The notes below the pieces were generated by a model. The model did not search any database. It saw only the letters and a program-made list of their open reading frames with translations, and was not told the origin of the DNA. DNA of 9,808 nucleotides from positions 1-9,808 of the forward strand of contig CATXTS010000073.1 of assembly GCA_958402495.1 (NCBI GenBank), written 5' to 3'. A program made the position numbers and the translations under genes. This document shows positions 1 to 5,510 of the stretch, in pieces. This DNA is from an uncultured Clostridiaceae bacterium. Its GTDB lineage: Bacteria > Bacillota > Clostridia > TANB77 > CAG-508. Numbering within the stretch: the first letter of the stretch is position 1; each line of letters begins with the position of its first letter.

Positions 1-57
1 GGAACTGTAGTAGTCGGTTGTACCGGCACGTGGGTTCGAATCCCACTCACTCCGCCA
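1..57 (+). tRNA. tRNA-Ser (anticodon GGA), 3' part only
   Basis: Only the 3' part is present; the window begins at the anticodon. Going backwards from the encoded CCA (55-57): discriminator base G (54), acceptor 3' strand (47-53), T arm with stem GTGGG/CCCAC (30-34/42-46) and loop TTCGAAT, and a long variable arm with stem GTCGG/CCGGC (about 13-17 and 23-27, one G-U pair). A long variable arm makes it class II (Ser, Leu or Tyr), and a G discriminator is the serine identity base, whereas Leu and Tyr carry A. If TGTAG (6-10) is the 3' half of the anticodon stem, the seven-base loop places GGA (1-3) at positions 34-36, which reads UCC/UCU serine codons. The anticodon stem 5' half, D arm and acceptor 5' strand lie outside the window, so the anticodon assignment is inference. 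Confidence 0.9.
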
Positions 58-60
58 TAT

Positions 61-97
61 AAATAGATTTCAATATTTTTTGAAATCTATTTTTTTA
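61..97 (+). terminator. Rho-independent terminator after tRNA-Ser
   Basis: A 12-bp perfect inverted repeat (61-72 with 81-92, AAATAGATTTCA / TGAAATCTATTT) with an 8-base loop is followed by an unbroken T run to about 97. It starts only three bases after the tRNA CCA end. The stem is AT-rich, but its position and T tail make termination of the tRNA transcript likely. Confidence 0.85.
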
Positions 98-201
98 GGC
101 AAAATTCATATAAAAGTATATTACTTGTCTAAAATATAGGAAAATGAAACGATAAATAACAAATTAATTTTATAAGACGTATTTTAAAAATTATAAGAAT
201 C

Positions 202-210
202 TGGTACAAT
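202..210 (+). promoter_or_regulatory. Candidate extended -10 promoter for mutY
   Basis: TGG followed by TACAAT (205-210) matches an extended -10 element of a sigma-A promoter (5 of 6 in the hexamer). The region at the expected -35 place (about 182-187, TTTTAA) is weak, which is tolerable for extended -10 promoters. It would start transcription near 217, giving a leader of about 65 bases before the TTG start of mutY. No better candidate was seen between the tRNA terminator and the gene. Confidence 0.45.
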
Positions 211-281
211 GGTTAAAGTATATTTAATAGGCATATAAAAATGTAGCACTGAAATTTTGAAGGATAAAAAAGGAGTTAGCA

Positions 282-1340
282 TTGGAAAAATTATTAGCAC
301 AAATAGTAGAACCACTAAGTGATTGGTATATGTCCCATAAAAGAACTTTACCATGGAGAGAAAAAGAAGAACCCTATCATATATGGTTATCTGAAATTAT
401 GTTACAGCAGACTAGAGTGGAAGCTGTAAAAAAATATTATAATCGTTTTATAGAAGCTTTACCTACCATTGCCGATTTAGCTAGGATAGAAGAAGAAAAA
501 TTATTAAAACTATGGGAAGGATTAGGCTATTATAACCGTGCTAGAAACTTAAAAAAAGCAGCACAAATTATAGTAGAAGAATATGCAGGAAAAATGCCAA
601 CGACTTATGCACAATTATGTCAATTACCGGGTATTGGAGAGTATACAGCTGGTGCCATTGCTTCTATCTGCTTTGGAGAAAAAGTACCTGCTGTAGATGG
701 TAATGTTCTACGAGTGGTCGCACGAGTAACAGGTAGCTTCCAAGATGTATTATTACCAGAAACTAAAAAAGAAGTTAGTAAAACATTACAAAAGATTATG
801 CCAGATGAGCCGGGTATTTTTAATGAAGCTTTAATGGAATTAGGGGAAGTTATTTGTCTTCCCAATACCATGCCGTTATGTGAGAAATGTCCTTTACAAA
901 GTCAGTGTATAGCTTATCAAAAAGATTTAACCCAGCAATTACCAATTAGAATTAAGAAACAAAAAAGAACAATTGAAGAAAAAACTGTATTTTTACTGTG
1001 TTATGAAAATCAAATTGCTATCCAAAAAAGAGAAGAAAAAGGATTGCTCGCAAATTTATATGGTTTCCCTAATATAGAGGGAAAAATTATAGAAGAAGAG
1101 ATTTCAAAAGTACTAGAAAACTGGGGAATCCAATTAGAAACATTACAGCAAAAACAAAATTATAAACATATATTTACCCATAGACAATGGGATATAATAG
1201 GTTATTTAGTAACTGTCAAGAATAAGAATTTAGATTTTTTATGGGTAGAACGAGAAGAATTAGAAAAGACCTATGCCATACCAACAGCTTTTAAGACCTT
1301 TGAAAAAATGTTAGCAGATATACATGAATATTCAAAATAA
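282..1340 (+). CDS. mutY: Adenine DNA glycosylase MutY
   Basis: Base-excision repair enzyme that removes adenine mispaired with 8-oxoguanine. The 352-residue product has the full family layout. An N-terminal helix-hairpin-helix glycosylase domain carries TLPWR (22-26), the catalytic Glu38 in SEIMLQQT, the hairpin LPGIGEYTA (115-123) and catalytic Asp139 in VDGNV. An iron-sulphur loop has Cys192, 200, 203 and 209 (C-x7-C-x2-C-x5-C). A C-terminal NUDIX-like 8-oxoG recognition domain runs from about 233, with FTH (298-300) where the Geobacillus enzyme has FSH. The start is TTG at 282, six bases after AGGAG (271-275), and gives the expected N terminus before the TLPWR motif. The end overlaps the next small gene by 17 bases, so the two are probably co-transcribed. 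Length and motifs are normal, and no defect is seen. Confidence 0.97.
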   Translation: MEKLLAQIVEPLSDWYMSHKRTLPWREKEEPYHIWLSEIMLQQTRVEAVKKYYNRFIEALPTIADLARIEEEKLLKLWEGLGYYNRARNLKKAAQIIVEEYAGKMPTTYAQLCQLPGIGEYTAGAIASICFGEKVPAVDGNVLRVVARVTGSFQDVLLPETKKEVSKTLQKIMPDEPGIFNEALMELGEVICLPNTMPLCEKCPLQSQCIAYQKDLTQQLPIRIKKQKRTIEEKTVFLLCYENQIAIQKREEKGLLANLYGFPNIEGKIIEEEISKVLENWGIQLETLQQKQNYKHIFTHRQWDIIGYLVTVKNKNLDFLWVEREELEKTYAIPTAFKTFEKMLADIHEYSK

Positions 1341-1557
1341 ACAAGAAAGTTCACAATACATTCAAAAGTTACAATTAAATCGTTTTTGTGAAACTATTTT
1401 TTACCAAGGAGAAAGACAAAAAGTAGAAGAATTTTTAAAAGAAAATCCAGCACCACTATATGTGATTCGCAGTAAAAAAGAAATTAAGGGAAAAGAATTT
1501 ATAGATATTATAGAAGAAGCCTTAAAGCATATAGATAAATTTGAAATAGGTGCTTAA
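1324..1557 (+). CDS. Small hypothetical protein overlapping mutY end
   Basis: A 77-residue frame that I do not recognise. It begins at an ATG inside the last codons of mutY (17-base overlap, different frame) and has no clear ribosome binding site, so translation would depend on coupling to mutY. No other in-frame ATG, GTG or TTG start follows near the beginning. The product is soluble-looking, rich in Lys, Glu and Gln, with one Cys near residue 22, no membrane segment and no signal peptide. A predicted alternation of short strands and helices (about 35-50 strand-like, VIRSKKE, then a helix 57-70) could be a small alpha/beta fold. That it is real is supported by base composition like its neighbours and by the fact that it fills the space between mutY and the next promoter. 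Function unknown. Confidence 0.65.
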   Translation: MNIQNKQESSQYIQKLQLNRFCETIFYQGERQKVEEFLKENPAPLYVIRSKKEIKGKEFIDIIEEALKHIDKFEIGA

Positions 1558-1587
1558 GTTATATTTGAATTAAGGAACCGATATTAA

Positions 1588-1616
1588 TTGACATAAAACA
1601 AAAAATACAGTATAAT
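1588..1616 (+). promoter_or_regulatory. Perfect consensus sigma-A promoter
   Basis: TTGACA (1588-1593), a spacer of exactly 17 bases and TATAAT (1611-1616) match the housekeeping consensus at all 12 positions. Transcription should start near 1623, only about 27 bases before the ATG of the small membrane protein gene. No operator palindrome is obvious around it. Confidence 0.92.
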
Positions 1617-1635
1617 AAAAGCAATCCTAATAGAA

Positions 1636-1647
1636 AGGGGAAACCCT
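1636..1647 (+). promoter_or_regulatory. Ribosome binding site inside a small hairpin
   Basis: The purine-rich Shine-Dalgarno stretch AAAGGGG (1634-1640) is nine bases from the ATG at 1650. Its core AGGG (1636-1639) can pair with CCCT (1644-1647) across a GAAA tetraloop. A GNRA loop stabilises short stems, so the site may be partly masked near the 5' end of the transcript. With only four base pairs the effect could be slight. Confidence 0.4.
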
Positions 1648-1649
1648 AT

Positions 1650-1841
1650 ATGCTTCTGGAGGCTTTAGAATATTTCGGAAACTTACTAGAACTAGAAGAT
1701 GCCTTTTGGCCTATCTTAGTATTGGTATTAGCTTTTATAGCTGCACCAGTATGTGGATACATAAAAAAAGGTAGAAGTATTATTACAAAGGATAAAAAAA
1801 CGGATAAGGTCATAATAGACCATTATCAATTTAGAGAATAA
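1650..1841 (+). CDS. Small single-pass membrane protein, function unknown
   Basis: A 63-residue protein that I do not recognise. Residues 1-18 are acidic and amphipathic (Glu4, Glu7, Glu14, Glu16, Asp17). A hydrophobic stretch from about 19 to 38 (FWPILVLVLAF, then AAP-V-C-G-Y) is one membrane span, with Pro21, Pro33 and Cys35 in it. Residues 39-63 are charged and mostly basic at first (KKGR, then KDKKTDK), so by the positive-inside rule the C terminus should be in the cytoplasm. It is an independent unit: it has its own perfect promoter 34 bases upstream of the ATG and its own terminator just after the stop. The ATG follows AAAGGGG at a nine-base distance. Such a strong promoter suggests high constitutive expression. 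The frame is short, but the promoter, RBS, membrane segment and terminator agree. Confidence 0.8.
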   Translation: MLLEALEYFGNLLELEDAFWPILVLVLAFIAAPVCGYIKKGRSIITKDKKTDKVIIDHYQFRE

Positions 1842-1851
1842 TAATAAAATG

Positions 1852-1879
1852 AGGGCTACTTAGTAAAAGTAGCCCTTTT
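1852..1879 (+). terminator. Rho-independent terminator after small membrane protein
   Basis: A 10-bp perfect stem AGGGCTACTT / AAGTAGCCCT (1852-1861 with 1867-1876) with a 5-base loop runs into TTTT (1876-1879). It lies 11 bases after the stop codon. It separates this single-gene unit from tcdA. Confidence 0.92.
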
Positions 1880-1890
1880 ACAAGAAATCG

Positions 1891-1896
1891 TATAAT
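1891..1896 (+). promoter_or_regulatory. Candidate -10 box for tcdA
   Basis: TATAAT lies 24 bases before the tcdA ATG, just after the upstream terminator. There is no convincing -35 at 17 bases and no TG extension, and the leader would be under 20 bases, just covering the ribosome binding site AAAGGA (1905-1910). It is proposed because the terminator at 1852-1879 implies a separate promoter and the room available is very small. Confidence 0.4.
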
Positions 1897-1920
1897 GAAA
1901 AAGGAAAGGAATATATAAAC

Positions 1921-2619
1921 ATGCAGGAACAATTTTCTAGAATGGCTTTATTATTAGGAAATAAAGCGGTAGAAGAATTACAAAATAAAAAAGTAGCAAT
2001 CTTTGGTTTAGGAGGTGTAGGCTCTTATGTAGCAGAAGGTTTGGCAAGAGGTGGAATTGGTCATTTTTTATTGATAGACCATGATACGGTAGATATCACC
2101 AATATTAATAGGCAATTGATTGCTACAATGGATACCATAGGTCAGTATAAAGTAGAGTTAGTAAAGAAAAGAATTTTAGCAATCAATCCACAAGCGATTG
2201 TAGAGACATATCCCATCTTTTATAAAGCAGAGGATGAAACGATTCCATTAGATAAAACTATCGATTATATGGTGGATGCCATCGACACAGTAAGTGCTAA
2301 AATCAGTTTAATAGAAGTAGCGAAAAAGATAGAAGTACCTATTATTTGTAGTATGGGAACTGGTAATAAACTAGATCCTACAAAATTTGAAATAGCAGAT
2401 ATTGCTAAGACGAGTGTATGTCCATTAGCAAAAGTGATTAGGAAAGAACTAAAGAAAAGGAATATAACAAAGGTAAAAGTTTTATACTCTAAAGAAGAAC
2501 CAATAAAAGGATTAGAAGTAGAGGGAAACAAAAAAACAACACCAGGAAGTGTTTCATTTGTTCCATCAGTAGCTGGACTTATCATAGCAGGAGAAGTCAT
2601 AAAAGACCTTATCAGGTAA
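1921..2619 (+). CDS. tcdA: tRNA threonylcarbamoyladenosine dehydratase TcdA (YgdL/CsdL family)
   Basis: E1-like (ThiF/MoeB fold) enzyme that uses ATP to dehydrate t6A at position 37 of ANN-decoding tRNAs to the cyclic form ct6A. The 232-residue product has the Rossmann motif GLGGVG (29-34), Asp53 and the loop DITNINRQ (58-65) that contact ATP and the adenylated substrate, Lys77 after the GQYK turn, and VDAIDT (118-123), all typical of the family. The segment TSVCPLAKVIRKELKKR (about 161-177) matches the TcdA-specific region that separates it from ThiF and MoeB, and no zinc-binding CxxC pairs are seen. ATG follows AAAGGA at ten bases. It stands alone between two terminators. Length is slightly shorter than the E. 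coli protein, normal for Firmicutes. Confidence 0.93.
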   Translation: MQEQFSRMALLLGNKAVEELQNKKVAIFGLGGVGSYVAEGLARGGIGHFLLIDHDTVDITNINRQLIATMDTIGQYKVELVKKRILAINPQAIVETYPIFYKAEDETIPLDKTIDYMVDAIDTVSAKISLIEVAKKIEVPIICSMGTGNKLDPTKFEIADIAKTSVCPLAKVIRKELKKRNITKVKVLYSKEEPIKGLEVEGNKKTTPGSVSFVPSVAGLIIAGEVIKDLIR

Positions 2620-2621
2620 GA

Positions 2622-2650
2622 AAAAAGAGATAGTGCATCTATCTCTTTTT
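2622..2650 (+). terminator. Rho-independent terminator after tcdA
   Basis: Stem GAGATAG / CTATCTC (2627-2633 with 2639-2645) extended by five A-T pairs (2622-2626 with 2646-2650), loop TGCAT. The T run forms the descending arm. It begins two bases after the tcdA stop. The A run on the left arm could let it work in the opposite direction too. Confidence 0.9.
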
Positions 2651-2652
2651 CC

Positions 2653-2825
2653 TGTAATTCAAATAAAATAAATAAAATTATATAAACAATTTTTTCAAAT
2701 TGCTTGCATAATTAGCTATATAAATACCGATTATCTTCTGTTTTTCATAGAAAGTATTTCTATTTTCTTTATTATACATTATTCTACAGGATTTTCAAGT
2801 AAAATTGTAAAATTTACTAAAATCG
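2653..2825. other. AT-rich intergenic stretch with inverted repeats
   Basis: No gene is seen here. The stretch starts with AAAT-type microrepeats (2661-2686) and holds short inverted repeats: CAATTT-TTTC-AAATTG (2687-2702), ATAGAAA-GTA-TTTCTAT (2747-2763, followed by TTT) and an imperfect AGTAAAATT-GTA-AAATTTACT (2798-2818). In sequence this AT-rich some palindromes arise by chance, so no function is assigned. Confidence 0.4.
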
Positions 2826-2854
2826 TTGTAAATTATCATAAAAAATGATAAAAT
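2826..2854 (+). promoter_or_regulatory. Promoter for murB operon, with overlapping inverted repeat
   Basis: TTGTAA (2826-2831), a 17-base spacer and TAAAAT (2849-2854) preceded by TGA give a good sigma-A promoter with extended -10 (4/6 and 5/6 matches). The start would be near 2861, leaving a leader of about 47 bases. A 7-bp inverted repeat TTATCAT-AAAAA-ATGATAA (2833-2839/2845-2851) covers the spacer and half of the -10 box, a place where a repressor could block polymerase. That role is inferred only. Confidence 0.65.
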
Positions 2855-2894
2855 AAAACACATGAAAAGACAGGAAATGAATATATTAGAACTA

Positions 2895-2902
2895 AGAGGT
2901 GA
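2895..2902 (+). promoter_or_regulatory. murB ribosome binding site that decides the start
   Basis: AGAGGTGA is complementary to the 16S rRNA tail. It contains the GTG at 2899-2901, so that GTG cannot be the initiation codon served by it. The next in-frame start, TTG at 2908, is at a suitable spacing. The ferritin-like gene in this window has the same arrangement (GAGGTGA, then TTG). Confidence 0.75.
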
Positions 2903-2907
2903 ACAAA

Positions 2908-3825
2908 TTGGAAATCAAAGAAATATATGAACACTTACGAGAAAGAATCCCTGAATCTAATATACATATGCAAGAACCTATGAACAAACATACATCCTTT
3001 AAAATAGGCGGTGTGGCAGACATTTTTGTAAAGGTATCTGTAGTAGAGACTTTAAGAGAAATCATAGAATTTGCTAAGGAAAAACAAATACCAGTTACGA
3101 TTATGGGAAATGGAAGTAATTTATTAGTAAAGGATAAAGGCATTAGAGGTATTACCATACAAATGGACATACAGGATATGCAGATAAAAGAAGAAGCAGA
3201 TAAAGTATTCGTAAAAGTAGGAAGTGGTGTAAAACTAGGTATGTTAGCAGCAAAACTACAAAAAGAAGGCATTGCAGGTTTAGAATTTGCTTCAGGAATA
3301 CCAGGAACTATAGGAGGAGGTATTCGAATGAATGCAGGCGCCTATGGAAAAGAATTTAAAGAAATTGTAGTAGATGCTACCTGTATGAAAGAAGATGGCA
3401 GTATCGTCACTTTACAAAATGAAGATATTGACTTTTCTTATAGACATAGCCGATTTGTACAAAGTAGAGATATCATCTTACAGGCCACATTAGCCTTACA
3501 AAAGGGAGAATCAGAAGCCATCAAAGAAAAGATGACATTATACAACCAAAAAAGAAAAGAAAAGCAACCAATTGATATGCCTAGTGCAGGAAGTACATTT
3601 AAAAGAGGCACCAATTATATCTCTGCACAATTAATAGACCAAGCAGGACTAAAAGGATATCAAGTAGGAGGCGCTATGGTATCGACCAAGCATGCCGGAT
3701 TTGTAGTAAATACAGGAAATGCAACAGCAGAAGATGTAATGCAACTAGTAGAGGATGTTATCAAAACCGTCTATGAGAAATTTGGTAAAGTTTTAGAATT
3801 AGAAGTAGAAATTGTAGGGGAATAG
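2908..3825 (+). CDS. murB: UDP-N-acetylenolpyruvoylglucosamine reductase MurB
   Basis: Cytoplasmic FAD enzyme that reduces UDP-GlcNAc-enolpyruvate to UDP-MurNAc with NADPH, the second committed step of peptidoglycan synthesis. The 305-residue product has HTSFKIGG (28-35), the FAD-binding GNGSNLLV (67-74), GIPGTIGG (130-137), NAGAYG (142-147), YRHSRF (178-183) with the active-site Arg179, AGSTFKR (227-233) with the proton-donating Ser229, and a C-terminal Glu near 299 expected to be catalytic. The length and lack of the extra Tyr loop fit the type II (Gram-positive) MurB. I chose TTG at 2908 over GTG at 2899 because the GTG lies inside the ribosome binding site; the GTG form would add three residues. 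First gene of the operon continuing with glmR. Confidence 0.96.
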   Translation: MEIKEIYEHLRERIPESNIHMQEPMNKHTSFKIGGVADIFVKVSVVETLREIIEFAKEKQIPVTIMGNGSNLLVKDKGIRGITIQMDIQDMQIKEEADKVFVKVGSGVKLGMLAAKLQKEGIAGLEFASGIPGTIGGGIRMNAGAYGKEFKEIVVDATCMKEDGSIVTLQNEDIDFSYRHSRFVQSRDIILQATLALQKGESEAIKEKMTLYNQKRKEKQPIDMPSAGSTFKRGTNYISAQLIDQAGLKGYQVGGAMVSTKHAGFVVNTGNATAEDVMQLVEDVIKTVYEKFGKVLELEVEIVGE

Positions 3826-3882
3826 CATCTGTGTCCCCTATGGACAAAACTGTCCAACTGTACCAGGTACATATGGACAAAA
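3815..3882. repeat. Nested palindromic repeat between murB and glmR (REP-like)
   Basis: This short stretch is almost wholly made of repeats. TAGGGG at the murB end (3815-3820) is complementary to CCCCTA (3835-3840). TGGACA-AAAC-TGTCCA (3841-3856) is a perfect 6-bp hairpin. TGTACC-A-GGTACA (3859-3871) is a perfect palindrome around one base. TATGGACAAAA occurs twice (3839-3849 and 3872-3882). The pentamer TGTCC/GGACA appears four times in alternating orientation. Compact alternating palindromes of this kind resemble REP elements moved by RAYT (IS200-like) transposases, but no transposase is present, so the assignment is tentative. There is no T run, so a terminator is unlikely. The second direct repeat runs into the glmR ribosome binding site. 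Confidence 0.7.
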
Positions 3883-3892
3883 GGAGGAAAAA

Positions 3893-5491
3893 ATGAAAGG
3901 CTTTTTTAAATGGTTTCGTGCTGAGGCAAAGATGAAGCGATGGATTTTATTAATTTTAGTAGGAATTGTGTTAGCTTGTTATGGTATGAGTAAGTTACTA
4001 ACAGGTGAAAATTTAGTATTTTTTGATTTAGCGAAGATTATAGCTAGTTTTGTAGTTGGTTTTACTTTTGTGGTAATTGGTATTGTATTTACTCAAAAGA
4101 GAACATTAGAATTATTGGTGCAAGAGACCGATACTAGAGATGAAGCTAAAGATGGTAAGGTGAAGTCTCTTATTTTTAATAAGAAGGTGTATGATGAAGG
4201 ACCTAATATTGTAGTAATTGGTGGTGGTTCTGGTTTAGATTCTGTTTTAAAGGGTCTTAAGAATTATACCAATAATATAACAGCTATTGTTACGGTTTCT
4301 GATTATGGAGAGCAAGCTTCTGATTCCAGAAGACAGCTAGAGTTGCTACCCTTAGAAGATATAAAAAATAGTTTAATTGCGTTATCTTCTAATGAAACTG
4401 TAATGAGTGGTATTTTAAATTACAAATTTACAGAAGGTAGATTGCGTGATTTATGTTTTGGAGATATTTATCTTTTAGGTATGAAAGATTTATATGGTGA
4501 TTTTTCTGCTTCTATCGAAGAGACAAAAGATGTTTTAAATATTACGGGAAAGGTACTACCAGTTACTTTAGAAGCTATTGATATTTGTGCAGAACTAGAT
4601 GATGGTACAATTGTGGAGAATAAGAAAAGAATTCCAGAGGTAGTAGCTAGTAAAATTAGTAAAATTAATAGAATTTTTATTAATCCATCCAACTGTATGC
4701 CAGCACCTGGTGTTATTGAAGCTATTCAAAATGCAGATGCGATTATTATGGGACCTGGTAGTTTATATACGAATGTCATTCCAAACTTATTAGTAAAAGG
4801 AGTAGCAAAAGCAATTAAAGAGAATAAGGGCTTTAAGATTTATATTAGTAATATTATGACAGAACCTGGACAAACGGATAATTATACACTTGCTGACCAT
4901 ATCAAAGCGATTCATGAGCATGCAGGAAAAGGTATTATGGATTATTGTATTTATGATACAGGTGAAATTGTGCCAGAATTTGTAAGAAGATATAATAAAG
5001 AAGGTAAAGATTTAGTAGAACAAGATGCCGCAAGAGCAAAAGAGGAAGGTGTTAAATTAATTCAAAGGAATCTTTCTTATATTGATGGAGAGTATATTAG
5101 ACATAACCCAGATGCCATAGCTTCTTCTATTATTGAACTGATTTGTGAAGATATGAAATTTAGAGATATGCAAAATGATGCCCAATATTTACTGTTAAAT
5201 TCTAGATTGAAAGAGACAAAGAAAAAGCTAAAATCACAGACAGTTTTACAAGAACATAAAAAAACGAGAAAAGATAATAAGAAAACAGTGGATAAAAAAG
5301 CTAGTAAATTTGCAGAAAAATATCAAGATAGAATTATCTCTATTAAAGAAAGTGATGAGAAGGCACTAAAAAGGAAGCAAGCGAAATTGAGTGAGAAGTC
5401 TAAAAAAGAAGGAACGAAGAAGAATAATCAAAAAAAGAAAACAGCAAAATCTGCACAAGAAAAGATAGACGACAAGATTACAAAAGCATAA
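3893..5491 (+). CDS. glmR: Membrane-anchored GlmR/YvcK-like (CofD fold) protein
   Basis: GlmR (YvcK) binds UDP-GlcNAc and adjusts carbon flow into amino-sugar and wall precursor synthesis. This product is 532 residues, far above the roughly 320 of B. subtilis YvcK. Two N-terminal membrane spans (about 17-36 and 46-67) are followed by the CofD-like domain (about 104-430), with GGGSGL (110-115), a PLEDIKNSL segment (153-161), NPSN-x-PAPG, GPGSLYTN and SNIMTEPGQTDNY, all close to the YvcK pattern. The usual Asp-Gly-rich nucleotide loop is changed to SDYGEQASDSRR (136-147). The last 94 residues (439-532) contain 31 lysines and look disordered or coiled. The CofD transferase is related, but there is no other F420 gene here and the sequence is YvcK-like. 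ATG follows AAGGAGG (3881-3887). It lies 67 bases after murB, its common neighbour; rapZ and whiA, often found beside it, are absent. Confidence 0.9.
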   Translation: MKGFFKWFRAEAKMKRWILLILVGIVLACYGMSKLLTGENLVFFDLAKIIASFVVGFTFVVIGIVFTQKRTLELLVQETDTRDEAKDGKVKSLIFNKKVYDEGPNIVVIGGGSGLDSVLKGLKNYTNNITAIVTVSDYGEQASDSRRQLELLPLEDIKNSLIALSSNETVMSGILNYKFTEGRLRDLCFGDIYLLGMKDLYGDFSASIEETKDVLNITGKVLPVTLEAIDICAELDDGTIVENKKRIPEVVASKISKINRIFINPSNCMPAPGVIEAIQNADAIIMGPGSLYTNVIPNLLVKGVAKAIKENKGFKIYISNIMTEPGQTDNYTLADHIKAIHEHAGKGIMDYCIYDTGEIVPEFVRRYNKEGKDLVEQDAARAKEEGVKLIQRNLSYIDGEYIRHNPDAIASSIIELICEDMKFRDMQNDAQYLLLNSRLKETKKKLKSQTVLQEHKKTRKDNKKTVDKKASKFAEKYQDRIISIKESDEKALKRKQAKLSEKSKKEGTKKNNQKKKTAKSAQEKIDDKITKA

Positions 5492-5510
5492 GCCAAAATA
5501 GGAGGAACAA

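Noticed and set aside
855..911. MutY iron-sulphur loop with seven, not six, residues between the first two cysteines
   Set aside because: All four cysteines are present and, as far as I recall, this longer spacing with a PN motif is common in clostridial MutY, so it is not a defect.
2265..2600. Open frames on the minus strand inside tcdA, and similar ones inside mutY, murB, glmR, the debranching gene and holA
   Set aside because: They are antisense to well-supported genes, have no ribosome binding sites or recognisable domains, and reflect the AT-rich codon use of the + strand genes.
2899..2907. GTG start for murB adding three residues
   Set aside because: The GTG is part of the AGAGGTGA ribosome binding site; TTG at 2908 is correctly spaced.
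3841..3856. TGGACA/TGTCCA hairpin as a terminator between murB and glmR
   Set aside because: No T run follows and glmR has no promoter of its own after it, so read-through into glmR is more likely.
3893..5491. CofD (F420 biosynthesis transferase) as the identity of the GlmR-like gene
   Set aside because: The sequence follows the YvcK pattern, lies beside murB, and no other F420 gene is present.
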